Origin: Hydnum rufescens UP504
Taxonomy: Eukaryota > Basidiomycota > Agaricomycetes > Cantharellales > Hydnaceae
Length of the DNA stretch: 64,000 nt
Assembly: GCA_014904985.1 (NCBI GenBank)
Contig: MU128961.1
Coordinates: 117,412 to 181,411 of the forward strand
Direction of reading: 5' to 3'
Numbering within the stretch: the first letter of the stretch is position 1; every line of letters starts with the position of its first letter. The position numbers were made by a program, and so were the translations under genes. Under the pieces are notes generated by a model. The model was not told the origin of the DNA. It saw nothing but the letters and a program-made list of their open reading frames with translations, and did not search any database. Positions 1 to 11,412 of the stretch are shown here, piece by piece.

Positions 1-327
1 GGTTCGAGCGATGCATCGACCATCAATGTCCTCAGTATACCTAGCTCGGATGTACGTATCCCAACTCTGGAACCTGCCTTCTGAATATGGAAGGGCCCTG
101 GCTGAGGGCTCAGATGGGTAGCTTCGCGAGGCTCGGCGTTGACTTTCCAGGGCCTGGCGGGCTCGGTCTTTATCTATGAAGACGAGGACCAGGCAGGGTT
201 CCTCATAGTGCCATTCAGCTACTCCCGATCCATATCGGTCCATCAGTTCATCTTCGAGTCGTTCTTGTGAGTTAAGATACACAAAGGGAGAAAGTTCCAC
301 TGGGAACCTGTCCGTTCGCGCCCCAGG

Positions 328-2035
328 TCATTCCCAGACCTCAATCGAGTCTGAGGACGAGGAGAGGCCTGGCGTTTCCACAATTGAGGGGTCTGGAGTG
401 CTGGATATCTCTTCTGGGAGAGTGAAGTCATGGTCTGCAAACTGACCCTCCTCCTCATAGGGCCTTAATTCCTCCTCAGGGTACTTAGGGGCTTCATGAT
501 GGGGGCGGATGCACCATTCCTCTGGGGAGCTAGAATGGGGCCTCCTAGCGGACCTCAGGATGGAGGGGTAGAGGGTGTCCGTCTCGTCCAATCTTTCCAG
601 GAGCGCGGGGGGGGCCCCATGAGTCTGTACTGCTGGGTCAATCAGACAAGCAAGCAGGGCCCTTTTTGCAACCAGCTCCGGGAAGGGTTCAGGTTCGAGC
701 CATTGGAGGCCGCGTCGTATCATCCAGTCGCGACATGTCAGGTAGTTCTGGTGGAGGAATGCGGGGGGCGGCATAACGGGACCTTGTGGAACAATTTTGG
801 TGAGGGATAGTGTAGCCTCCCCAAGTACGGCCTGTAATTCCATCAGCACTGGTAGATAATTGCCTTCTTGAACTTGGGTTAACCAGCAAATGAGGCCCTC
901 GAGGTAATTTTCACCCTGCGGTCCTTGCGGTCTCCGGAAGTAAGAAGGGTGATGTACGTAGTAAGGCCCTGTATGATTAGTGCCTTTGGGGTGGCCTATC
1001 TCGGCGATCCAGACAGATTCGGGGGGCTCAGCAGGTGGCTATCATATTGAGCCTTCAGTTCCCTCTCGAATTGCTCCTGGATAGCTTCCTGTGCATCGGG
1101 GTCCCTCAGGTTCCAAAAGGGGTGCCTATCCTTGATCTTCCATTCAGCGTCGGCCCAGAAATTCGAGATCCTTGTGGTACCACGGGGATACAACTCTATC
1201 TTGGGATTCTCATTCTTGATCCTCATAGTCCAAATGGGTATGCCTAGTTGCGTGAGCCCTTCGCCAATGAGACGGGATCGGTGATCCTGGCTCGAGACGA
1301 TAAGACCAGCTAAGCTGACGGTGGTTCGGAATCGCAGGGGGTCAAGCCTTTCCTTGAAGCACCAGAGATATAGGATGACTCTGAAGGACATTTGAACGTA
1401 ACCTAAGCCATCCAGGAGCCACCGTCTGAGCTCTTGTGTGACATGCACTGTCTTCCAGGCGGGTGCAGGGATGGCTCCTTGGTGTAATAGGTACTGCCAC
1501 GTGGATCCATAGTGCCAGTCTTGGTCATAGGTAGAGGGAAGGATAATGTGGTGGGTCCGAGTCATTTGGTCGATGCATTGCAGGCAACGGGAGAGGACTG
1601 CCCTGGCATTTCGAGCCATCTGGAGGTACCAGATAGAGAGGCTCCTCAGGCTCTGATTGGGCCCCTTGCTTGCAGGAGGTCGCTACGAGGGTTGAATTCA
1701 AATTCTTTGACACCTAATGGGATGAAAGCACGGTGTAGTGGGAATGGGTAACCCTTTGGCAGGAGCTGCGTTCGGAGAGTCCACTCGAACTTCCTGAGCC
1801 ATCCCCATTCATCTAGATGCTCCCACCAATATCCATAGGGGTCCCTGGCAAATGGGGCGAGTCCCGGGACACGGGGGTAAGGGCCGGCGAGGTTCAGCAG
1901 GGTGAGACTATAGACGTAGAAATAGGTGGTGCGCTGGTATGAGAAATATTCCACTGGACGGTGCTCCGGATCTTCTTCAGCATCTCCGTATTGGGCATAA
2001 TGGAAGCTAGAGGGATCGGCATCTTCGCCTGGCAA
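328..2035 (-). pseudogene. Extra reading region downstream of pol in the host gypsy element, broken in three frames
   Basis: Three adjoining minus-strand open stretches lie after the pol stop at 2218: 2035-1646, 1619-996 and 849-328. Each is in a different frame. Around 1660 one frame ends where the next takes over with sensible sequence upstream of its first Met, which suggests one protein of roughly 550 residues broken by indels. The middle part is rich in Trp, Arg and Tyr and looks like folded protein; the last part (849-328) is Glu/Ser/Pro-rich and acidic. I do not recognise a domain and see no membrane segment, so despite its position there is no reason to call it an envelope. It could be an accessory gene of the element or a captured host fragment. 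That these are degraded codons is likely; the function is unknown. Confidence 0.5.
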
Positions 2036-2217
2036 AGCATAGCGCCACCCATGCTGGAATCCCCAGTGTCTTCAGGGGCCGGGATGCTGCATCCAGTCCT
2101 AATAATGTAGAAGTGAGGAAGGGGGAGTGGAAGGGAGAATAAAGAAGGGAAAGGGAGAGCTAAATAGTGATCCGCAGCCTTGCGGTTAGCCTCATGGCAT
2201 AAACATTTTAGGGAGTG

Positions 2218-5200
2218 TCACTCTAGGGTCTTGCGATACTCCCTGAGCCTCGAGAAGGCATTCCGCAACGCCGATTCCAGTTCGAACGTGTCATGCTCTG
2301 GCCCATACCCTTTCCACCGTACTAGGTACTCTCTTCGTTTCCTTAATGGGTTGTATCTGTGGCCTACTAACTTTTCAACCTCATATTCTTCTTCTGTTGA
2401 CAGCTCCCTTAATTCTGGGAGCTCTGCTCTTCCTCCACTTCGCTCATCCGGTGGTACTTAGTCAAATGGTGGATGTTCACAATGGGGTGCATTTTGTACT
2501 TGGGTGGTATGTGTAAGTGGTAGACTACAGGGTTGAGCTTTTCTGAGATCTGGAAGGGCCCTATGCGCTGCTGGACTAGCTTCCTCCCCATCCCTTGTAC
2601 ATCGACGAGCTCTAGGGAGTGAGGGTTCACTAGAACCTCATCTCCTTCCTGGAACTCTTCATCACGCCTTCCCAAATCGTAAGCTTTGGCCTGCCTAGCT
2701 TGAGCGCGGGCTAGAGCATCTCTCGCTCGTGACCGGTGTACTTCTAGTTCACTGATGAATGTCATGGCCGTCGCGCTATTGAGTTCGAAGCGTTCAAGGC
2801 CTCGGCTGGTGGGATCTATTACATTAGCACTTGTGCAGGGGAGTATCCGTGCAACAGGAAAAATGGCGAATAGCCTGTAGAAGAATGCGGGGTAGAATTA
2901 TGGGCCATCGCGAGTGTCCCTAGCCACTGGGCCCAAGAACTGCGATCTCCAGCTGTATACGCTTGTAATGCAACCTCCAGGGTGTCGTTCGCCTTTTCTG
3001 TCTGGCCATCCATTTGAGGGTGGTGGGATGTGGAGAGCAGCAGGTCCAGATTCAGGTGCTTTGCTACTGATGCCAGAAGGATTTGGCCCATCTGGCATCT
3101 CTGTCTGCAATCATCTGGTGAGGAATGCCATATTTGAGCACAATGTGTTCCACAAACAGGCTGGCAAAGCCCTCCTGCTTCAAATTTGAGGTGGTGGGGA
3201 TGTATTGGACAAACTTTGTGAGCTTGTCCATGACTACCAACACTGTGTCATGCCCTCTTGACTTCGGGAGGCCTGTGATGAGGTCCAGAGTCACCACTTC
3301 AAATGGGAGCAGAGGGATCGTGTGGGGACGTAACTTCCCTATGGGACCTTGCTTGTCTGTCTTGATTTTCTGGCAGACGTCGCATGTCCTTGTAAATTCT
3401 ACAACGTCCATCCACATTCTTGGCCAGTAGAACCTCGCGGCCAACCTGAGAAACAGCCTGGAGGAGCCTGCATGTGCTGATTCCCCAGGTAGCTCATGAT
3501 TTTCCTGTAGGATTCTTTGTGTCTCCGATTTGGGTACACACAGTCGGGCTACCCAGTCAGCATCACGGAAGAGAAGAAGGCCTTCATCCAATTGGTAAAA
3601 TCTCTGAGCCGCAGAGAGCTCAACCTCGTCAACCATTGCTTCCTCCCAATGCCTCTTAAAGCTCAGGTCCTCTTGGTACCCTTTGACAAAGGATTCTATT
3701 TGTGAGGGATGGGCAGCTATGTTCAGTGTTCGGGGAAGCCATTCTCGTGCCGGTGGGTTCCCCATCCTGCGTCGTTGTCACGCTGCTTCCTCCATTTCAT
3801 CTGGTGGAGATGACGATTCCTTCGTAGCTATCTGTTTCTGCTTTTGGGATCTAGTCGTCAAAAAGGCCGCTCGTGCTGCTGGTTGTCTGTCGACCGTGTC
3901 CTCCCAGGAATATATCATCTGCTCAGGAAGCTGACTTGGGAGGGGGGAGAGCTGTCTTCCACCGGCGATTGATGCGGTGGAATCTGTCTCAGTCTTGAGA
4001 GGGGGTCGACGTTGGAATGTACGATCCCTGCTCTATGCACTATGTCCAGGCCTGGATATGCTGCGAATACAGCCCCCCACGCCGCTAGACGCCGGTTGGC
4101 ATTCTCACAAGTCCTAGCCCATTGCAGTGCAGCATGATCGGTGATCACAATGTTCTTTTCACCCTCAATGAAGGGCTGGAAGCGCACTAGCGCTTCCTTC
4201 ACTCCCAGGGCTTCTTGTTCTGTCGCTGAATAGTTCCGCTCGGCTGTCTTTAGTGATCGACTCCAGTAGGCTATGACCCTCTCTACATGGACTATCGTTT
4301 CTTCTACATCTTGGGCCCAAGCTCTGGTTCAGGTGCATCATCTGTATTTCGTGCGATCTGATGGGCCAGTCTTGGTACTGGTTCACCCTCAGCATGGGCA
4401 CGTAAGATTCGTTCATAGGTCTTGGTACCCTTCAGATCCTGTACTGCTATAGGTTGAATTTGCTGTAGGCTAGATCCTATAGCTATGTCCGAGGCATCCG
4501 AATAGATTCGGTATGGTTTCCATGCCATAGGGTGTCCTAGCACCGGGGCCAAGACCAGGCCCTCCTTAACGTCCTCAAAGGCCTGTTCCTGTTCGGCCCC
4601 CCAGAGCCAGCTTACATTCTTTCGTAACAGCTCAAACAATGGTGCAGCTCATTCTGAATAATGAGGTATGAAATGAGAGAAGTACACTGCCATTCCTAAG
4701 AATGTCTGCAGTGATGACCTGTTATGGGGGCAAGCTAAGTTCATTACCACCTTTATCTTTTCCTTGTGGGTCGATAGTCCAAGCCGGGAGACCTTCTGAC
4801 CTAATAGTAGGATTGAAGTGTACATGAAGTGGCACTTCTTGGGCGCAAGTGTCAATATCGCCTCTGCACATGCTTGCAGCACTTTGTCCAGGTGGTGCAG
4901 GTGCTCTTCATAGGATTTTGAGTATACAACGATGTCGTCTATATACACCAGTGAGAATATCCATAAGAAGGGGGTGAGGATCGCCTGCATCATCCGTTGG
5001 AAGATGGATGGGCCATTATGCAGGCCGAAGGGCATCCGCCTGAACTGCCATAATCCCCAGTGTGACCTGAAAGCTGTCTTCTCCTTGTCCTCATCCCTCA
5101 TTGCCATCTGGTGGAAGCCAGCCAATGCATCTAGCGCTGAGAGAACTTGTGATCCTGAGAGGGCCTGTAGGATCTCCGATTGCCTAGGGATTGGGAATTC

Positions 5201-5691
5201 ATCAGGAATAGTCATGGCATTCAACTTCCTGTAGTCAACACAGAATCTAGGCTTCCCATTCCGGTATGCGATGACTACCGGGGCTGCCCAGGGGCTCTTT
5301 GACGGTTCTATGACCTCTTGGCGAATCCACTTGTCCATTTGCTCGTCAATAACTTGCCTTTTCGCTGGTGAAGCTCCATACATAGGCATCGAGACCGGGT
5401 GGGTATCCTCCTTTGTGCGGATCTTGGCTATCGTCTCTAACGTTCCTAAGCAATCATCAAAGCTGAAAGCTCGGATGTGCTTTCGGACCAGCACCAGGGT
5501 CCGAGCCCTTATCTCAGGAGGGGTGTCCAGGGCTATATCAATGAGTTCTTCCAGCTTCTTCAAATCGTAGGTTGTGGGATCAGCTGGTTCGGATGTTTTG
5601 GGACCCCATAGCTCATCTGGCCCATCTGGTTCTGGAGGGATCTCCAAGGCTCTAGACTGTGTGAGACCCTGATCTGACATATCTTGGTCCC
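2218..5691 (-). pseudogene. pol: Gypsy pol, 3' part: reverse transcriptase, RNase H, integrase, chromodomain
   Basis: Read on the minus strand from the insertion point. The RT has the VDYRKLN and DALAGFHQ motifs and the catalytic YIDD (about 4935-4946). A TGA at 4649, where CGA is expected, opens the RNase H region (YSDASD, then ITDHAALQW and NVDPLSRL near 4000). A frameshift lies near 4300. The integrase (3765-2819) has the zinc-binding end CDVCQKIK, the first Asp in TLDLITG, an altered ADRDARW where SDRD is usual, and Glu in DGQTEKAND. The C-terminal part (2765-2409) leads through another frameshift into a chromodomain (YLVRWKGYG, about 2310) ending at a TGA at 2220-2218. The chromodomain reads HDTFE where a Trp is usual. 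At least four frame changes make it non-functional. In life it would copy the element's RNA into DNA and integrate it. Confidence 0.9.
5687..5691. other. Target-site duplication GTCCC, left copy
   Basis: GTCCC precedes the inner element's 5' LTR and is repeated exactly after its 3' LTR at 12997-13001. A 5-base duplication is normal for Ty3/gypsy integration. Confidence 0.93.
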
Positions 5692-6304
5692 AGTCAGAGT
5701 TCGTCCGTTTCCCGGTTAATTCCAGATTTGTTTCCGGATCTGTTCCGGTTTGTTTCCGGTTTGTCCCCACCTCCATTTCATTTCCCCTTCATTTCCTCGT
5801 TTCCTTTACTTCCGGTTCTCACACACTTACCCCTGGCCCTGTCCCTGTCCCCTCCACTTTCCCATCCCCTGCCCGCTCCCCTCTTGTGCCTGCCCCCCTG
5901 TAACCACCTCTCATCAAGCGATCAATCCCCTGTAGTATAGGAACTATGTATAAGTAGTCCGGGGCAAAATCCAGAGATTCAGCTTTGGTCTCTCAGGATT
6001 TCCGCTTCCACTCCGGACTGCAGGTTAGCCTCACTGTACCTATTCCCTTAATGTTAATCTCAGGATTTCCACTTCCACTCCAGACTGCAGTCCGAGTACT
6101 TTCCAGTTGACTCTGTGAGCTTAAGGACCACTGTGCTCGTTTCCGCCTAGTCCCTTCCGGGCTGCTGGATTGCCTCTCCGTCTCAATCTCATTATCTCGT
6201 TCTTGCCCGGATTCTCCCGGACTTACCCGGACTCATGCCGGACTTAGTCGGAGTTATCTGTGTTTATATTTGTCTGGTGCTCTCGTCGCAGCGTGGCCCT
6301 GACA
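5692..6304 (+). repeat. 5' LTR of the nested chromovirus (613 bp)
   Basis: Matches 12383-12996 end to end. The first base is A instead of T, so the start reads AGTCAG rather than TGTCAG; the end is CCTGACA. TGTCA and TGACA are the expected inverted ends. It holds a TATAAG box and the inferred transcript start. Confidence 0.95.
5949..5991 (+). promoter_or_regulatory. LTR promoter: TATA box and inferred transcription start
   Basis: TATAAG at 5949-5954 is followed 32 bases downstream by AGCTTTGGTCT (5981-5991). That is the right distance for a TATA-directed start, and these 11 bases are exactly complementary to the priming site after the LTR, which fixes the likely first base of the RNA at 5981. 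Confidence 0.7.
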
Positions 6305-6306
6305 GA

Positions 6307-6317
6307 AGACCAAAGCT
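6307..6317 (+). other. Self-priming binding site (Tf1 type)
   Basis: AGACCAAAGCT lies two bases after the LTR and is the perfect reverse complement of 5981-5991, the inferred 5' end of the element's RNA. No tRNA-like TGG begins here. In the yeast element Tf1 the first 11 bases of the RNA pair with the primer site and are cut to prime cDNA. The match here is also exactly 11 bases, with mismatches on both sides. Confidence 0.8.
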
Positions 6318-6382
6318 CTTTCACGAGCCCACCATCCGGATTGCTTAGTATCGCTGATTTCCCTCCTACCCCTCATTCCGAA

Positions 6383-7477
6383 ATGTCCGACGGTGCTCCA
6401 GTAGCCATTACCGCTGACCACCTCCAACACCTCCTCACTCAACTCCAACAACAGAATGCCGCCCTTCGAGAAGAACTGGATGACATGCGAAACCAAGGGA
6501 CACACGTCGCAGGCTTTGTGTCTGCCGCAGTCCAGCAGACCCTCCAGCAACAACCCCCGCCTACCCAATCCACTCATGAGGCCAAGGGGGCAGACCCCGA
6601 ACCGTTCTCGGGCGACCGGAAGAAGACGGAAGGTTTCCTGTGCTCCGTCCGGCTGAATATTGCTCTCCAGCCCAGAGTCTACCCCACAGAACTGCACAAA
6701 ATCCTATACACCCTCTCCTGGATGAAGGACGGAACCGCCGGAGCATGGGCGGAAAGTCTTTCCACCTCTTTCCTGGACCCCGAGACTCATAACCCATATG
6801 AGACCTTCGAGGAGTTCTTGGTTGCCTTCAAGAGTGCCTTCGGGGAGCCAGATCGGGAGTTCACTGCCCGGTCCCAACTTTGGAACCTGAAGCAGGGAAA
6901 GATGTCCGCCGAGGAGTACACCGCGCACTTCGATGCCTTGGCAAGTCGAACCGGCTTCAGAGAGGAGGCCCTTATCGATGCATACCAATGAGGACTCAAT
7001 GAACGATTGCTGGAGAAAATGCACCTCAGCGACCTACCAGGGACCCTCGGAGGATGGCAGGACATGGCACGCCGGCTGGACAACTTATACCTCCGGTTCC
7101 GACAGGCCACGGCGAGCACGAACCCCTATGCACTGAGGAACCCTCCAACACCCACGGAGAAGCCCCAGACAACACCCCCTGCCCCCAGGCCAACCCCAGT
7201 GCCTCCTGTGGCAACACATTCCTCATCAACTTCATTTGCCCCCATGGACGTAGACTCCACACGGAAGCAAGAGGCACGACATTGTTACAACTGCCAGGAG
7301 CTGGGACACATCTCTCGTGACTGCCCGCACCCACGAAAGCTGCGACAGTTCGTCTGGGCAACGGAAGACATCAGAGCAATCGTCCGTGAGGAACTACGGA
7401 AGCTGTTCCCACCCGCAAAGGACACACCGGAACCCTCAGGATCCACTCCGCAGGGTTTTCCCAATGGTCAGCAGTGA
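6383..7477 (+). pseudogene. gag: Gag of the nested chromovirus
   Basis: The ATG at 6383 (MSDGAPVAITADHL) is the first in frame after the priming site. The frame runs to TGA at 7475-7477, about 364 codons, with one TGA at 6989-6991 where a CGA (Arg) fits the usual YQRGL context. A short coiled coil (LLTQLQQQNAALREELDDM) precedes a retrotransposon capsid region (PFSGDRKKTEGFL, about 6604-6640, then EFLVAFKSAFGEPDRE). The zinc knuckle CYNCQELGHISRDC (C-x2-C-x4-H-x4-C) is near 7283-7324. Gag packages the RNA into particles. Apart from the single stop it looks intact. Confidence 0.92.
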
Positions 7478-10400
7478 AGGATGCGTCCTGCTTGACCAAC
7501 AGATTCACCCCCCTCCAAAACTGTACATACGGAATCGGAAATGACATGTTTTTCTCCGATGATGAGAGTGATGATTCTGAAAACGTATCCACCTATACCA
7601 ACCCTGTTTATAGCCCTCCACCCTCGATCCGCCTCCTTTCCGAAGACCCTAGACGAGCCACGGAAGTCAAGGTGAAAATCCAATCACCCCGGACTGGAGC
7701 CATCTGTGCCGGAACCGCTCTACTGGACTCTGGAGCAACCGGGATGTTCATGGACCCGGCCTTTGCAAAGGAGAATGGATTAGACGTACGGTCGCTCGCC
7801 CGCCCCATCCCAGTCTATAATGTCGATGGAACGCTCAATGAGATGGGATCTGTCCGCGAAGAAGTAGAAGTCATCCTCCGGATTGACAACCACTCCGAAC
7901 GGGTGGTGTTCTCCGTGATCGGACTGGGTAAAACCAAATTGATCATAGGGCACACCTGGCTCCACCACCACAACCCGGAGATCGACTGGACAACAGGGAA
8001 GCTGACGCTGACCCGATGCCCATCTGACTGCCGAGCAATGATCCGGAGAGTACGGAATACGGAATGCCGACGAGAGAGAGATGGTCGGAAAGCCGTGGAG
8101 ACACCCCGGAACGAGCCGCACCACTGGACGACGATGATGAGACCCTGACCTTGGAAAAAGGGGATGCTATTTTTGCAGCCTACTTCCCTGACGACAGCGA
8201 ACACTCCGAAATCGTCCGAGCAACGTCCACCCCTTCTCAGAGGCTGGCAGAGGCTGCTAAGATGAAAGCAAACGAACCTGCCAAAACCTTCGAGGAGCTC
8301 GTACCCGAGGAATTCCGTGACTTCCAAGACGTGTTCTCCAAAGACTCCTTTGACCAACTCCCCACCCGGAAGCCATGGGACCACCACATTGAGTTCCAAG
8401 AAGGAACTCAGCTACCTCCTCCCGCCAAACTGTTCCCGCTGTCCCCAGGTGAACAGAAAGAACTCGACGACTTCCTGAAGGAGAATCTCACTTCCGGTCG
8501 AATCCGTCCGTCAAAGTCTCCAATGGCTGCTCCAGTGTTCTTCATGAAGAAAAAGGATGCAGGGTTCCGCCTAGTCCAGGACTACCGGAAACTCAACGAC
8601 ATCACGGTTAAGAACACGTACCCCTTACCCCTGAATCTCTGACGTCATCGATCGACTCCGTGGAGCCAAAGTGTTCGGGAAACTTGACCTCCAGTGGGGA
8701 TTCCAGAACATCCGGATGGCAGAAGGAGACGAATGGAAAGCAGCATTCTGGACGAACCAAGGACTGTTCGAACCGTTGGTAATGTTCTTCAGACTTTGCA
8801 ACTCCCCCGGGACATTCCAGAACATGATCAATGATGTCCTCAGGGAGTGGATCGACAACGGAGTATGCATTGTGTACCTGGATGACATCTTATGCTTTGC
8901 CAAGACTCGAGAAGAGTACGTCCGAGGCATCCGAGGCATCCTACAGACCCTCCGGGAAAACAAACTCTTCCTGAAACCGGAGAAGTGTGAGTTCTTCCGA
9001 GATCGGATCGAATACCTGGGGATGATATTCACACTGGACCATGTGGAGATGGACCCTGTCAAAGTCAGAGGCGTAACGGACTGGCCGGAGCCCAAAAACC
9101 TGAAAGAAACACAGTCATTCTTAGGGTTCATTAACTTCTACCGACGATTCATTCAGGATTTCGCCAAGGTTGCCAGACCTCTAAACGATCTCACCCGGAA
9201 AGACACACCCTTCTGGTGGACCGATGCAGAACGTAACGCCTTCCTTAAACTGAAAGCCCTCGTCACTTCCGCACCGATCCTGGTGTTTCCCTCCGAGTCC
9301 GGACGCTTCCGAGTGGAGGCGGACGCCTCTGGGTATGCAACGGGAGCTGTACTCTCCCAACTCCAAGATGACGGGAAGTGGCACCCAGTGGGCTTCTTGT
9401 CAAAAGCTTATCCGAAGCCGAGAGAAACTACGACATCTACAACAAGGAACTCTTAGCCATCATCCGGGCCTTGGAAGCTTGGAGACACTACCTCGAAGGT
9501 TCCCCTCACTCGGTCGAGATCCTGACGGACCACCAGAACCTCCAGTACTTCCGGTCTGCCCAGAAGTTGAACCAGAGGCAAGCCCGGTGGAGCATATTCC
9601 TCTCTCAGTTCAACTTCACCCTCCAACACCGTTCCGGGACACAGTCCAGGAAGCCTGATGCCCTCTCACGACCGGTCAGACCATCCACGTGGGGACTCTG
9701 ACAATTCCGACGTGGTGCTCCTGAAACTGGCCGCCTTCCAGACACGGGCCACCAACTCCCCGGAGGTCATCACAGTCGAAGGGCCCAGCCGGAGCCTGAT
9801 GGCACGGATTAAAAGGGCAACGGAGATCGACGATAAAGTGGTCCAGATCGTTAAGGAGCTGAATGGGGATGGACCAAAGACACACCTCAAGGATTGGGAA
9901 CTCCATGGCTCCACGGTTCTCTACTGAGGCCGCGTATATGTCCCGTTGGACCCCAAACTCCATCATGACCTCGTGCACGAGCACCATGATACTCCGACCA
10001 CGGGTCATCCCGGATGGTGGAAGATGTACGAGCTGGTATCCCACCACTACTGGTGGCCGGGGATGTCTCGATACATTGCAACCTATGTCTCTACCTGTGA
10101 CACTTGCAACCAGATGAAAACCTTCCCTTCCAAGCCGTCCGGAACACTCCACCCCAACCCTGTGCTGGACCGTCGATGGCAGGTCATATCCGTGGACATG
10201 ATCACGGAACTCCCGGAATCACATGGATTTGACAGCATGATGATCGTCATCGACCGATTATCCAAATGAATCCATGCAATGCCCACGACCACCACAGTCG
10301 ACTCTGCCGGGGTCGCCCTCTGTTCCGAGACAACATGTGGAGACATCATGGCCTTCCGGAAACCATTATCAGCGACCGAGGCTCCACCTTCACTTCCAAG

Positions 10401-11332
10401 TTCATGAAGGAGCTGAACTCACTCCTTGGCGTTAAAACGAATTTCTCGACAGCATTCCACCCCCAGACAGATGGACAGACGGAGCGTGTCAATCAGGAAA
10501 TTGAGCAATACCTCCGGATCTTTGTTAACCACCAGCAGAACGACTGGGCGGAATGGCTCCCTATTGCGGAATTCACATATAACAACCGTGTGCACTCCTC
10601 TACACGCCAGACCCCGTTCCAGCTGGACTCCGGACAGGACCCCTGCCTTGGCACTGAACCAGTCTGTGCCGGGACGGTTGAAGCCGCCTCAGACTTCATC
10701 ACTCGGATGCAGAAGGCTACGGACGAAGCCCAGGCTGCCTTACAGAGGGCTGCAGAAGACATGGCACGCTTCTATGATGCCCACCACACAGACGCTCCGG
10801 AATACACAATTGGCGACCAAGTTTGGCTAGATGCACGCGACATCTCCACCGACCGCCCCACTAAAAAACTCTCTGACAAATGGCTTGGACCCTATAAGGT
10901 TGATAAAGTCATCTCCTGCTCTGCCATCCGTCTCAAACTCCCTGCCTCCATGCGTATCCACCCAGTGTCCTATGTATCCAAACTCGCCCCTTCTGACCGG
11001 ACCCGATTGCAGAGCGCACAGCTCACCCCCCACCACCCCCAATCTTACGAGGAGGTGAAGAGGAGTACGAAGTCGAGCGAATCGAGAATTCCAGGTATTT
11101 CTGCCGGAAACTCCAGTACCTAGTGAAGTGGAAGGGGTACCCGGCTTCCGACAATGAATGGGTCCCCGAAGCCAACCTGGACAATGCCCCAGAGGCCGTT
11201 CAGGAATTCCACCGGACTCATCCGGAGGCCCCGAGATGCATTAATGCCGTGGAGTTCGCATCCATACCGTTCCGGACCACCCAGTTCCTTACGGAGTCTC
11301 CGACAGACCTCCCGGACTGGTCGACGCACTGA
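7474..11332 (+). pseudogene. pol: Pol of the nested chromovirus: protease, RT, RNase H, integrase, chromodomain
   Basis: Pol overlaps the Gag stop in another frame, so Gag-Pol would need a frameshift. The protease LLDSGATGMFMD is near 7720. The RT spans 8480-9200 with VQDYRKLND and the catalytic YLDD near 8876. RNase H follows (VEADASGYATGAV, then [11 protein letters not shown]). The integrase has H-x-H, CDTCNQMK (about 10100), then VDMITEL, SDRGSTFTS and DGQTERVNQ for the catalytic acids. The chromodomain VKWKGYPASDNEWVPE ends at the TGA at 11330-11332. Frame changes near 8110, 8640, 9420, 9690, 10320 and 11070, and stops at 9925 and 10267 (both TGA for expected CGA), inactivate it. Confidence 0.93.
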
Positions 11333-11412
11333 CGGGTTCAAGGAACAACGTATTTACAAGGAGGAAAGAAAAAGGAAAAAAGGAGGAGTGGAAGACAGAA
11401 CAACAGCTCGGA

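Noticed and set aside
328..2035. Reading the extra gypsy region as an envelope gene
   Set aside because: No signal peptide, transmembrane segment or cysteine-rich ectodomain is visible; position alone is not enough.
5728..5940. Plus-strand Pro/Leu/Ser frame at 5728-5940, and the same at 12441-12632
   Set aside because: Both lie in the pyrimidine-rich LTR and occur in both LTRs; no start context or domain.
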